Origin: Rhodoferax sp.
Lineage (GTDB): Bacteria > Pseudomonadota > Gammaproteobacteria > Burkholderiales > Burkholderiaceae_C
Reading direction: 5' to 3'
Length of the DNA: 13,832 nucleotides
Assembly (NCBI GenBank): GCA_029946045.1
Contig: JAQSDS010000429.1
Location: 1-13,832 of the forward strand
In this document: one piece after another, positions 8,558-13,832 of the stretch
Position numbering within the stretch: the stretch's first letter is position 1
Layout: each line of letters begins with the position of its first letter
The notes under the pieces: generated by a model
Databases searched by the model: none
What the model was told of the DNA's origin: nothing
Seen by the model: the letters and a program-made list of their open reading frames with translations, nothing else
Position numbers and translations under genes: made by a program

Positions 8558-8606
8558 GTTGTGTCGTTTTTCAATAGTGTCAAGAGAGACATAACAGCAT
8601 CGCTTT

Positions 8607-8936
8607 TCACGGCGGCAGAGAAACAATCAGTTTCTTTTTTGCAGTCTCAAAAAGGTCATGAAGTCCTCTCTCAAGATTTTTCAAGATGATTTTTTCGCAG
8701 TAATTCCAATGATCAAGTGTTACTGAGGCTCCCAAGCCGATAGCTAGATTGAGTCGGATGAGCGCAAGTCGACGGTGACCTAGCTGGATACTTCTTGTGA
8801 GCAACAGAACCGCAGACTCACGTGAGCGCAAAATTTGATCTTCTGATGCGTGGACTCTATTTCCAAAAGTGACTAATCGCTTAAGCTTACGTAACTCATC
8901 GCGACTCATTTGATGGCACATTAAAGCTTCGATCAT
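8607..8936 (-). CDS. Unrecognised 109-residue protein coupled to the chaperone-thioesterase gene
   Basis: I do not recognise this protein. It is basic and probably mainly alpha-helical, with many Arg, Lys and Leu residues (for example RDELRKLKRL at 12-21), one moderately hydrophobic stretch around RLALIRLNLAIGLGASV (56-72), no signal peptide, and a Lys-rich end. Two Cys (8, 80) show no metal-site pattern. Its ATG shares a base with the stop codon of the preceding gene (TAATG), which suggests translation by re-initiation and supports it being a real gene. GC content is like the mutase block. Position suggests an accessory role with the mutase system, for instance binding the chaperone or mutase; that is inference. 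It could also be a decayed or chance reading frame. Confidence 0.6.
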   Translation of the reverse strand: MIEALMCHQMSRDELRKLKRLVTFGNRVHASEDQILRSRESAVLLLTRSIQLGHRRLALIRLNLAIGLGASVTLDHWNYCEKIILKNLERGLHDLFETAKKKLIVSLPP

Positions 8937-10141
8937 TATTTGACCGAAGGCGTGATCAAGGCGGGATTTGGTTTGTCCAGAAAATAGACCGTGCCATGCA
9001 TTCCAGCGACGTGGCTGTTGTCTCGCATTCTGGTTATGTCAACTCGGTAACTACCAATCTTGCGTGTCCGAGAGACCTCAAATGCATGGGCCAAGAGCCA
9101 CTCTCCCTTTTCAACAGCTGAGACTATGCTAAGTTGACCGTCTATCAACGAGGATATAGTGCCGTACGAATTGCATGCCAGGCCTAGAGCTGTATCGCCA
9201 AGCGAGAAAATGGCACCGCCATGGCATCGATCATTAAAATTCATGTGCTGATCGATTACTTGCATACGAACCGTAGCACTTCCCGGTGCCGCGGTGACAA
9301 GCTCTAAGCCTAAAAGACGTGCATATTGATCAACACTAATTAACTGTGAAAGCATTTTTAGCACCGACTGCGTTCCACCTGAGCAATGACGCGTACCACG
9401 TTGCGCGCGGCTACTGAGCCATTCAACCAACACCTCGATGCCCTGACCAGTGGTCGCAATAAGTTGCAGAACCGGAGGAACAACTGATTTGTTGCTCCTT
9501 AGCGCGAGCATTGACTCCAATTCCCGATGGGTGCGATTTGCGTCTGGAAGATCGGCCTTAGTGACAACAAAGGCATCTGCAATTTCCAGAACCCCAGCCT
9601 TAATGGCCTGAATATCATCTCCCAGTCCCGGCGGGCAAATCACGAGGCGCGTGTCTGCAAATTTAGTAATTTCCACCTCGGACTGTCCAGCACCGACCGT
9701 CTCCACAATAATCGTGTCGAAGCCTGCCGCATCAAAAACGTCGATGACGTCCCCAGTTGACCTAGCCAGTCCCCCCAAATGGCCCCTGGACGCCAACGAA
9801 CGGATGAAGACACCCTCGTCGGCCTGCTGCGAACCCATCCTTATTCGATCACCCAGAACGGCACCGCCGGTAATGGGGCTGGAAGGGTCTATGGCAATAA
9901 CAGCCACCGTTTGCCCACGCAAGCGTAGTGTTCGAATTAGAGCTGAAACTAGCGTTGATTTACCTCCACCAGGAGGTCCTGTAACTCCGATAACGTGAGC
10001 ACGACCTAGATGATTAGCAATCGCTGAGCGAATTGCGTATGCCCGCTCATTTCCATTTTCTACTGACGTGATAGCCCGGGAGATGATCCGACGATCTCCG
10101 TTTAAGATTCCATCACGAATAGATGCAGAGTCGTTCTTCAT
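8936..10141 (-). CDS. MeaB-type G-protein chaperone fused to a PaaI-type hotdog thioesterase
   Basis: Residues 1-about 245 are a MeaB/ArgK GTPase, the chaperone that loads and protects B12-dependent acyl-CoA mutases. It shows the P-loop GPPGGGKST (55-63), [17 protein letters not shown] (83-99), the G3 motif [11 protein letters not shown] (147-157), TKAD (194-197, usually NKAD) and ATTGQG (229-234). Residues about 264-390 are a PaaI-like hotdog thioesterase with Asn301, CHGG (306-309) and [13 protein letters not shown] (313-325); Asp316 matches the catalytic Asp of E. coli PaaI. The usual C-terminal helical dimerisation arm of MeaB (normal length about 320-330) is absent and the hotdog domain takes its place through a linker (about 246-262). 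The start is ATG at 10141, overlapping the mutase stop as ATGA; the frame is open upstream to a TTG at 10192, which is less likely. I infer a chaperone that also clears wrong or dead-end acyl-CoA. Confidence 0.9.
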   Translation of the reverse strand: MKNDSASIRDGILNGDRRIISRAITSVENGNERAYAIRSAIANHLGRAHVIGVTGPPGGGKSTLVSALIRTLRLRGQTVAVIAIDPSSPITGGAVLGDRIRMGSQQADEGVFIRSLASRGHLGGLARSTGDVIDVFDAAGFDTIIVETVGAGQSEVEITKFADTRLVICPPGLGDDIQAIKAGVLEIADAFVVTKADLPDANRTHRELESMLALRSNKSVVPPVLQLIATTGQGIEVLVEWLSSRAQRGTRHCSGGTQSVLKMLSQLISVDQYARLLGLELVTAAPGSATVRMQVIDQHMNFNDRCHGGAIFSLGDTALGLACNSYGTISSLIDGQLSIVSAVEKGEWLLAHAFEVSRTRKIGSYRVDITRMRDNSHVAGMHGTVYFLDKPNPALITPSVK

Positions 10142-11820
10142 ACAATTGTCAATGGGTGGCCAAAGCCCAGTTCGCGACGTAATGTTCCGCAAATTTCGCC
10201 GTGAGTTGCTCCCGCTTCCGCTGCGGCAACAACCTGTTCGAATACATTCCCATCCTTTGTGTTGGCGGTTCTGGCTAGCGAGTCGAGAGAGTTCTTTACG
10301 GACGAGGCTGATCGATTAGATTTAAATTGCGCGAGTCTTTCAACTTGCGCCTGCATGCGTAAACGGTCGGGGTATTCGAGTGATGGATAGTTTTCTGGAT
10401 CTTCGTCCACCTTGTAGGCATTCACGCCAACAATAGTTTGCTCGCCAGTATCAATTCGTTTCTGAAACTTTAATGCAGATTGCCCAATCATTTGCTGGAC
10501 CAAACCCTTACCGACTGCACTGTACATACCGCCCGCAGCATCTATCAAGTCGATGATTGACTCGATTTTTTCCTGCATTTGATCCGTTAAAGATTCAACG
10601 TAATAAGAACCTCCCAACGGATCAATGACGTCAGTTAGATGTGCCTCCTCACGCAAAATATTTTGTGTGGCAACGGCGATACGCGCTGCTTCAGTGGTTG
10701 GAGTCGAGAAAACTTCGTCGTAACCGTCGGTATGTAAGGACTGGAGTCCGCCAAATATTCCAGCCATTGCTTGAACCGAAACTCGCGAAATATTGTTGAG
10801 TGGTTGCTGACGTGTAAGATCAACCCCAGAGGTTTGTCCGTGAAATTTGAATCGCCATGAACGCGGATCCTTGGCGCCAAAGCGTTCTCGACACAGCTTC
10901 GCCCACACACGTCTTCCTGCCCGGAACTTCGCAACTTCTTCGAAGAAACTTACTGAGATGTCAAAGAAGAACGTAAATCGTGGCAAAAATCGATCGGGAT
11001 CCATGCCTCGAGCAATGCAATCTTCTGCGTATTGAATGGCAGAGCAAAGCGTAAAGGCCATTGCCTCTGCGGGAGTGGCTCCCGCTTGTTGCATATGTTG
11101 CCCAACGATCGACAGCGGGTTCCATCCAGGGAGATGTTTGTTCGCAAACTCAATGTGGTCCACCACGATCCTACGCGCACCTTGTAAATCTAGGCGAAAA
11201 AACATATGGTTAGCAACGAAGTGCGAGATGCAATCGCTCTGATTAGATGTGCCTGTTATTTTGCTCCATGGAACTCCATTTTTCCGTGCTACAGCCAACT
11301 CAAACGCTAGCAGGGTAAACGGAGTTGGGTCGTTCATGGCTGTCGAAAGTTCTCCAATTGGAACACCTGCTAATGCACGTTCCATATCTTCGACATGATT
11401 GATGACAGTCCCGCAGGTTCCAAGCAACTCAATGGGAACTTCGTCTGCGTCGTAGCCACGAAAAACAGAATTACAAGGAATGAGTGACAGAGCTGATGCA
11501 CCCAAGGCGAGGATTTCCTTGACTCGCAAGTTGTAATCCTCAGGAACGCCGAGACCAATTAATTGTCGTTGCGACCAACTTCTGCCTCGATACATGGTCG
11601 GATATATTCCCCTGGTATACGGATACTCACCCGGAAATCCAAGTGCATCCAAATACGAGTCGTTTGAACAATCAGCCGGGGTATACAAAGGCTTAACTTC
11701 GATTCCTGAACGATTTAAAGTTGTACCTTCTCCAGAAACACCAGCTGCGAATTCTTTTTTCCACCGATTTCCAGCCTCTAACTGTTCATCTGTGACGTTC
11801 ATGGATTCTGTGGTTGTCAT
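10138..11820 (-). CDS. Coenzyme B12-dependent acyl-CoA mutase, large (substrate-binding) subunit of unknown specificity
   Basis: A 560-residue TIM-barrel subunit of the methylmalonyl-CoA mutase superfamily without its own B12 domain, as in IcmA and HcmA (about 560-566). These enzymes move a carbonyl-CoA group between adjacent carbons by radical chemistry. Clear family segments: [17 protein letters not shown] (66-82, CoA binding), QHMQQAGAT (241-249), [14 protein letters not shown] (291-304), KFHGQTSG (325-332), [13 protein letters not shown] (357-369) and [13 protein letters not shown] (397-409). Pocket positions are unusual: Leu87 where MCM has Tyr89, HcmA Ile90 and IcmA Phe80; Ile114 where HcmA has Asp117; Asn204 near MCM Arg207; Gln241 for Tyr243, although His242 (MCM His244) remains. 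The loop that is normally FDLPT reads PCNSV (115-119). So it is neither MCM nor a standard HCM or ICM. GGAG lies seven bases upstream of the ATG, which overlaps the small-subunit stop as ATGA. Confidence 0.95.
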   Translation of the reverse strand: MTTTESMNVTDEQLEAGNRWKKEFAAGVSGEGTTLNRSGIEVKPLYTPADCSNDSYLDALGFPGEYPYTRGIYPTMYRGRSWSQRQLIGLGVPEDYNLRVKEILALGASALSLIPCNSVFRGYDADEVPIELLGTCGTVINHVEDMERALAGVPIGELSTAMNDPTPFTLLAFELAVARKNGVPWSKITGTSNQSDCISHFVANHMFFRLDLQGARRIVVDHIEFANKHLPGWNPLSIVGQHMQQAGATPAEAMAFTLCSAIQYAEDCIARGMDPDRFLPRFTFFFDISVSFFEEVAKFRAGRRVWAKLCRERFGAKDPRSWRFKFHGQTSGVDLTRQQPLNNISRVSVQAMAGIFGGLQSLHTDGYDEVFSTPTTEAARIAVATQNILREEAHLTDVIDPLGGSYYVESLTDQMQEKIESIIDLIDAAGGMYSAVGKGLVQQMIGQSALKFQKRIDTGEQTIVGVNAYKVDEDPENYPSLEYPDRLRMQAQVERLAQFKSNRSASSVKNSLDSLARTANTKDGNVFEQVVAAAEAGATHGEICGTLRRELGFGHPLTIV

Positions 11821-12239
11821 ACTTGTGCTCCAGTTTGCTTTTTCCGCTGTCCTGACAACAAACGAACCTCATCGACAATATCTTGCAATGAAGAGCCTGG
11901 ATGGAAGACCTTTGCCACTCCAGACTCGATCAATAGCGCTTCATCTTTGGTCGGTACGATCCCACCTACGATTACCTGCACATCTTTTGCACCCGCTTCT
12001 CGCAGTGCCAACATAAGTTTCGGAACAATCAGGTGATCCGTGGCAAGAGACGAGATTCCAATAACGTCTGCATCCTCCTCTATAGCCAACTTGACCACAG
12101 TGGAAATTTCTTGCCATGGCGGGGTGTAAATTACTTCCATTCCCGCATCGCGCAGACAAGCTGCAATGACGCGACTTCCTCGATCATGACCATCAAAGCC
12201 AATCTTGGTGACAATGACTTTGGGTGGACGTTCAAACAT
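11817..12239 (-). CDS. Acyl-CoA mutase small subunit, cobalamin-binding
   Basis: A 140-residue Rossmann-like B12-binding domain, the size of IcmB/HcmB (about 136-140). It carries the complete base-off/His-on signature: DGHDRG (16-21, with His18 as the lower axial cobalt ligand), the SxL motif in GISSLA (61-66) and the GG motif in VGGIVP (91-96). It should pair with the large subunit encoded immediately downstream to form an A2B2 mutase using adenosylcobalamin. Its ATG lies inside the end of the TetR gene (8-base overlap, ATGTTTGA) and has a strong Shine-Dalgarno site; its own stop overlaps the large-subunit ATG. Small and large subunits are therefore probably made in balanced amounts. Confidence 0.96.
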   Translation of the reverse strand: MFERPPKVIVTKIGFDGHDRGSRVIAACLRDAGMEVIYTPPWQEISTVVKLAIEEDADVIGISSLATDHLIVPKLMLALREAGAKDVQVIVGGIVPTKDEALLIESGVAKVFHPGSSLQDIVDEVRLLSGQRKKQTGAQV

Positions 12240-12822
12240 TTTGTGACTCCTTCAAAAGCCCCACAAACTTTCGCGCAAGGACGTGCGGGGAATCGCGCCC
12301 TTGAGGATCGAACCAAAAAAGAGCCCAGTTAAGTGAGCCGATGAGCATCAGACGAAGCGTTTTTCTATCGGCGCCAAGCGGCAGTGGCAGATCTGAAACT
12401 ACTTTTCGAAAAACTTCTTCGTAGGCATCTCTCAATTCAAGAAGTCGTTCAGCTACTGAAGGAATGTCGCTTGGTATGACGCGGATCAAGACCTGCGCGT
12501 AGTCACTCTCTTTCAGGACTACTTCTAGGTGCGCTCGACAAAGTGCCTCTAGTCGGGTCCACGGATCTGATTCTTTTTTGAGGGCCTCAGAAGTTGCATC
12601 TACCAACTGAGTCACGCCGGCGCTGTATACAGCCACAAGCAATTCTTCTTTTGATGGAAAGTGGTAATACAGGGATCCAGACAGCATATCGACTGATGAT
12701 GCAATGTCTCGCATTGAGGTGGCTGAATATCCATGTTTGGAAAAAAGGTGCGCCGCGGCATCAAGCAACTCTTGGATACGGTTATCAGATCGGGGACCTT
12801 TGTTGGCTTTGCGCGTTGTCAT
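12232..12822 (-). CDS. TetR-family transcriptional regulator
   Basis: A 196-residue repressor-type regulator. The N-terminal helix-turn-helix is typical: LLDAAAHLFSKHGYSATSM (19-37), then RDIASSVDMLSGSLYYHFPSKEELL (38-62) with the conserved SLYYHFPSKEEL core. The C-terminal ligand domain (about 70-196) recalls TetR proteins that sense acyl-CoA, such as the KstR2 or PsrA type, but this cannot be decided from sequence. It is first in the coupled block, its stop overlapping the small-subunit start by 8 bases, so the regulator is cotranscribed with the genes it probably controls. A palindrome over the transcription start, about 19 bases upstream of the ATG, is the likely operator, giving autoregulation with release by a pathway CoA-thioester. 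The Shine-Dalgarno site is poor. Confidence 0.93.
   Translation of the reverse strand: MTTRKANKGPRSDNRIQELLDAAAHLFSKHGYSATSMRDIASSVDMLSGSLYYHFPSKEELLVAVYSAGVTQLVDATSEALKKESDPWTRLEALCRAHLEVVLKESDYAQVLIRVIPSDIPSVAERLLELRDAYEEVFRKVVSDLPLPLGADRKTLRLMLIGSLNWALFWFDPQGRDSPHVLARKFVGLLKESQNV
12247..12252 (-). promoter_or_regulatory. Strong ribosome binding site for the B12-binding subunit
   Basis: AAGGAG on the minus strand, seven bases before the ATG at 12239, inside the 3' end of the TetR gene. It is the best Shine-Dalgarno site in the mutase block, fixes this start, and would let the enzyme subunits be translated better than the weakly initiated regulator. Confidence 0.75.
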
Positions 12823-12840
12823 ATGGTGTTGAGAGTGTCT

Positions 12841-12870
12841 TTTAACAAAGCAAACGTTCGCTTGGTTTAA
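12841..12870. promoter_or_regulatory. Probable TetR operator: 30-bp imperfect palindrome
   Basis: Centred between 12855 and 12856, 12 of 15 base pairs are symmetrical. Each half reads AAC-n-AAGC-n-AACG toward the centre (left AACAAAGCAAAC, right its inverse with three mismatches). This spacing and symmetry suit a TetR dimer or dimer pair. It starts at the last base of the -10 element and covers the predicted transcription start, so binding would block transcription of the block beginning with the TetR gene. Confidence 0.7.
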
Positions 12871-12899
12871 GTATAGTTTAGCTTTTCAAAGAAAGTCAA
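12870..12899 (-). promoter_or_regulatory. Sigma70-type promoter of the TetR-mutase block
   Basis: On the minus strand: TTGACT (-35, 12899-12894), an 18-base spacer, then TATACT (-10, 12875-12870). Both hexamers match the consensus at 5 of 6 positions. Transcription would begin around 12863, inside the palindrome, leaving a leader of about 40 bases before the TetR ATG. It may drive the whole series down to the left edge, though internal promoters cannot be excluded. Confidence 0.75.
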
Positions 12900-12986
12900 C
12901 TTTTTTTCGATCCAGTGGGACGATGAGGGAGATAGAGAGCCAATTTCGCCGTTTTTAAACAGCGCTTGAGAGTGCCGAGTTCTCGG

Positions 12987-13166
12987 CTACTTTTCCTTAT
13001 CATTTTGACGCGCCTCTTCGAGCTTCATCTGTGAGAGGGTGATGGCCAGTGCAACCCAATCCTGGGTGAGCTTTCGAAAGCGTTTGTAGGTAGCCAACTC
13101 CTTCTTGATTTTGGCAACATATGGAGCCCGTTTTTCAGGGGCAAGATCACTATCGTCAGCATTGGC
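12987..13166 (-). pseudogene. C-terminal fragment of a small, probably mobile-element-associated protein
   Basis: Fifty-nine codons run to a TAG at 12987-12989. The protein is helical and charged: APEKRAPYVAKIKKELA, YKRFRKLTQDWVALAI and a final KLEEARQNDKEK. The pattern 'KRFRKLTQDWVALAI' resembles the tails of small proteins that accompany transposases (DUF6788-like), from memory and unverified. An in-frame TAG sits directly upstream (13167-13169) and two more stops follow further up, so the start is lost. The inverted repeat at 12974-12987 touches the stop codon and could be a terminator remnant. Confidence 0.4.
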
Positions 13167-13369
13167 CTATCGCGGCACTCATAAAGAGGCTTCTGGCTCA
13201 ATTGAGGCGACGCCTGTGTTCAGGCCGATGAATGTCGGCTGTCAGGCGACCTTTTTATCGGTCGCTATGACTGCAATGGGTCGAATGCGGGTACAGATGG
13301 TGCCGAGCCCGAATGACCGGAAAGCAAAATTCCCGGCGTTGACGATATGGTCGATTTTGATGATAACGA

Positions 13370-13477
13370 ATTGATTCACCAGTCAGCACGCCTGTCGCTG
13401 CATTTTGGCTTTCCTGTCGATGCGCATGTCACCAACCGATGCTGCCGTAATTGATTCACATGTCAGCTTGCGTGTCG
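13370..13477. repeat. Pair of 28-bp direct repeats, likely remnant of a transposon end
   Basis: Copies at 13370-13397 and 13450-13477 share ATTGATTCAC, then GTCAGC and TGTCG, agreeing at 23 of 28 positions and spaced 80 bp start to start. Related TGTC motifs occur nearby (TGTCGATGCGCATGTCACC near 13415-13433; TGTCACGGCGC near 13487; TGTCGGCTGTCAGGCGAC near 13236). Arrays of such sites at the ends of IS21- or Tn7/Tn402-like elements bind the transposase. No intact transposase gene is present, so the element is partial. Confidence 0.5.
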
Positions 13478-13601
13478 TGCCGGATATGTCACGGCGCTGC
13501 CCCCGTGACTGCCAGCATGTGCGCGGGAACAGACGTCAAGCGCCGAGCGCCCCCGAAGGCGCAGCGCCGCAGGGGCATCATGTCTGCGCGCAGCGCCACG
13601 A

Positions 13602-13632
13602 TAAAAAATGAAATAAAGGGGCAAAGCCCCTT
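13602..13632 (-). terminator. Intrinsic terminator of the RadC-family gene
   Basis: On the minus strand the stem AAGGGGC, loop TTT, stem GCCCCTT (13632-13616) is followed by a T-rich run ending in six Ts (13608-13603). It lies 3 bases after the stop codon of the RadC-family gene and would isolate that gene from the downstream promoter. Confidence 0.7.
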
Positions 13633-13635
13633 CGA

Positions 13636-13832
13636 CTAAATAAGCCCCCTTTCTGCCATAGACAGAATGTCGCTGCCCGCCACGATCAGGTGATCAAGAA
13701 CCCGCACGTCCACCAGCGACAGCGCGGTCTTGAGCGTCTGCGTCAGCATCTCGTCGGCCCGCGACGGCTGGATCGATCCGCTCGGATGGTTGTGCACCAT
13801 GATGATGCCGCAGGTATTACGCATCATGGCCT
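13636..13832 (-). CDS. radC: RadC-family (JAB/MPN domain) protein, C-terminal part; gene continues past the right edge
   Basis: Only the last 65 codons are visible, and the frame stays open to the window end. The visible part contains the whole JAMM zinc-site pattern: VHNHPSG followed by SRAD, i.e. His-x-His, seven residues, Ser-x-x-Asp, then the typical [11 protein letters not shown] and SMAERGLI ending. RadC proteins were once linked to DNA repair, but their biochemical role is unsettled. Many copies in beta- and gammaproteobacteria sit in integrative elements (for example Tn4371-like ICEs and antirestriction regions). With the transposon-like remnants next to it, this copy probably belongs to a mobile island rather than to the core genome (inference). 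Confidence 0.88.
   Translation of the reverse strand, partial: AMMRNTCGIIMVHNHPSGSIQPSRADEMLTQTLKTALSLVDVRVLDHLIVAGSDILSMAERGLI

Larger units (their letters stand above)
12900..13635. other. Long stretch without an intact gene: mobile-element remnants
   Basis: This 736-base stretch between the promoter and the RadC-family gene has no reading frame I can defend as a full gene. From left to right it holds an inverted repeat GCCGAG-TT-CTCGGC (12974-12987), a 59-codon minus-strand gene fragment (12987-13166), a stretch of mixed composition whose minus frame in line with that fragment is broken by several stops (13167-13369), two 28-bp direct repeats with further TGTC-rich motifs (13370-13500), and a GC-rich segment with GCGCC/GGCGC hairpins (about 13535-13600) leading into a terminator. 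A plus-strand open frame at 13105-13374 overlaps this decayed sequence; I judge it spurious. Confidence 0.55.

Noticed and set aside
8555..8583. Possible promoter TTGACA at 8583-8578 on the minus strand for the synthetase
   Set aside because: The -10 position at 17-base spacing reads AACATG, a poor match, and falls on the start codon.
8558..8626. Upstream extension of the acyl-CoA synthetase to a TTG at 8626
   Set aside because: The extra 23 residues (Cys- and Arg-rich) do not fit the family, would overlap the 109-residue gene, and a proper ATG follows at 8557.
10142..10192. Upstream extension of the chaperone-thioesterase gene to a TTG at 10192 (17 extra residues)
   Set aside because: It would overlap the mutase gene by about 55 bases, uses a TTG start, and the extra residues do not look like MeaB. 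ATG at 10141 gives the common ATGA overlap.
10138..12239. Assignment as methylmalonyl-CoA mutase or 2-hydroxyisobutyryl-CoA mutase (hcmAB)
   Set aside because: The split subunits and chaperone fit the superfamily, but the diagnostic Tyr89/Arg207 of MCM and Ile90/Asp117 of HCM are not present, so a specific name would be unjustified.
12974..12987. Inverted repeat GCCGAG-TT-CTCGGC as an intrinsic terminator for the mutase promoter region
   Set aside because: A two-base loop is too tight, there is no T-run on the minus strand, and no intact gene ends there; kept only as a possible remnant.
13105..13374. Plus-strand 89-codon open frame
   Set aside because: It overlaps a decayed minus-strand fragment, shows no recognisable domain or ribosome site, and has the look of a chance frame in mobile-element remnants.

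Overview
The window looks like a chromosome segment of a Burkholderiales bacterium, probably Comamonadaceae (Rhodoferax/Polaromonas-like). The evidence is the GC-rich codon use of the transport and ligase genes, the typical arrangement of a branched-chain-amino-acid-type (Liv) ABC importer with an AMP-forming acyl-CoA ligase and a phenylacetate-CoA-ligase-like protein, and the style of the short intergenic repeats. No RNA gene or CRISPR array was seen.

Every convincing gene is on the minus strand, so transcription runs from right to left. The right edge (about 12900-13832) is mobile-element territory. It holds the 3' end of a RadC-family gene with its terminator, degenerate repeats resembling a transposon end, and a decayed gene fragment. 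Next come a strong sigma70-type promoter (12870-12899) and a 30-bp imperfect palindrome (12841-12870), followed by a tightly coupled block: TetR regulator (12822-12232), B12-binding small subunit of an acyl-CoA mutase (12239-11817), mutase large subunit (11820-10138), a MeaB-type G-protein chaperone fused to a PaaI-type hotdog thioesterase (10141-8936), and an unrecognised 109-residue protein (8936-8607). Consecutive genes overlap by 8, 4, 4 and 1 bases. Without a change of strand the same direction continues into an acyl-CoA synthetase (8557-6605), livG, livH, livM, a periplasmic substrate-binding protein, livF and a PaaK-like protein that runs off the left edge.

The main finding is that this may be a catabolic unit for an unidentified carboxylic acid: periplasmic capture and ABC import, activation to the CoA thioester, and a carbon-skeleton rearrangement by a coenzyme-B12-dependent mutase with its own chaperone. 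The large subunit clearly belongs to the methylmalonyl/isobutyryl/2-hydroxyisobutyryl-CoA mutase superfamily. However, the residues that define each known substrate class are replaced (Leu87, Ile114, Asn204, Gln241, and the usual Phe-Asp-Leu-Pro-Thr loop reads Pro-Cys-Asn-Ser-Val), so its substrate is probably none of the characterised ones. The chaperone-thioesterase fusion has complete-looking motifs for both activities and suggests a built-in acyl-CoA editing or product-release step.

By hand counts of sample lines, base composition is mosaic: about 40-55% GC in the mutase block, about 51% in the binding-protein gene, and about 52-63% in livM and the synthetase. This, with the mobile remnants on the right, suggests that the mutase block was acquired horizontally and joined to a resident liv/ligase operon. 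These functional assignments come from reading motifs only; no database search or structure prediction was run.
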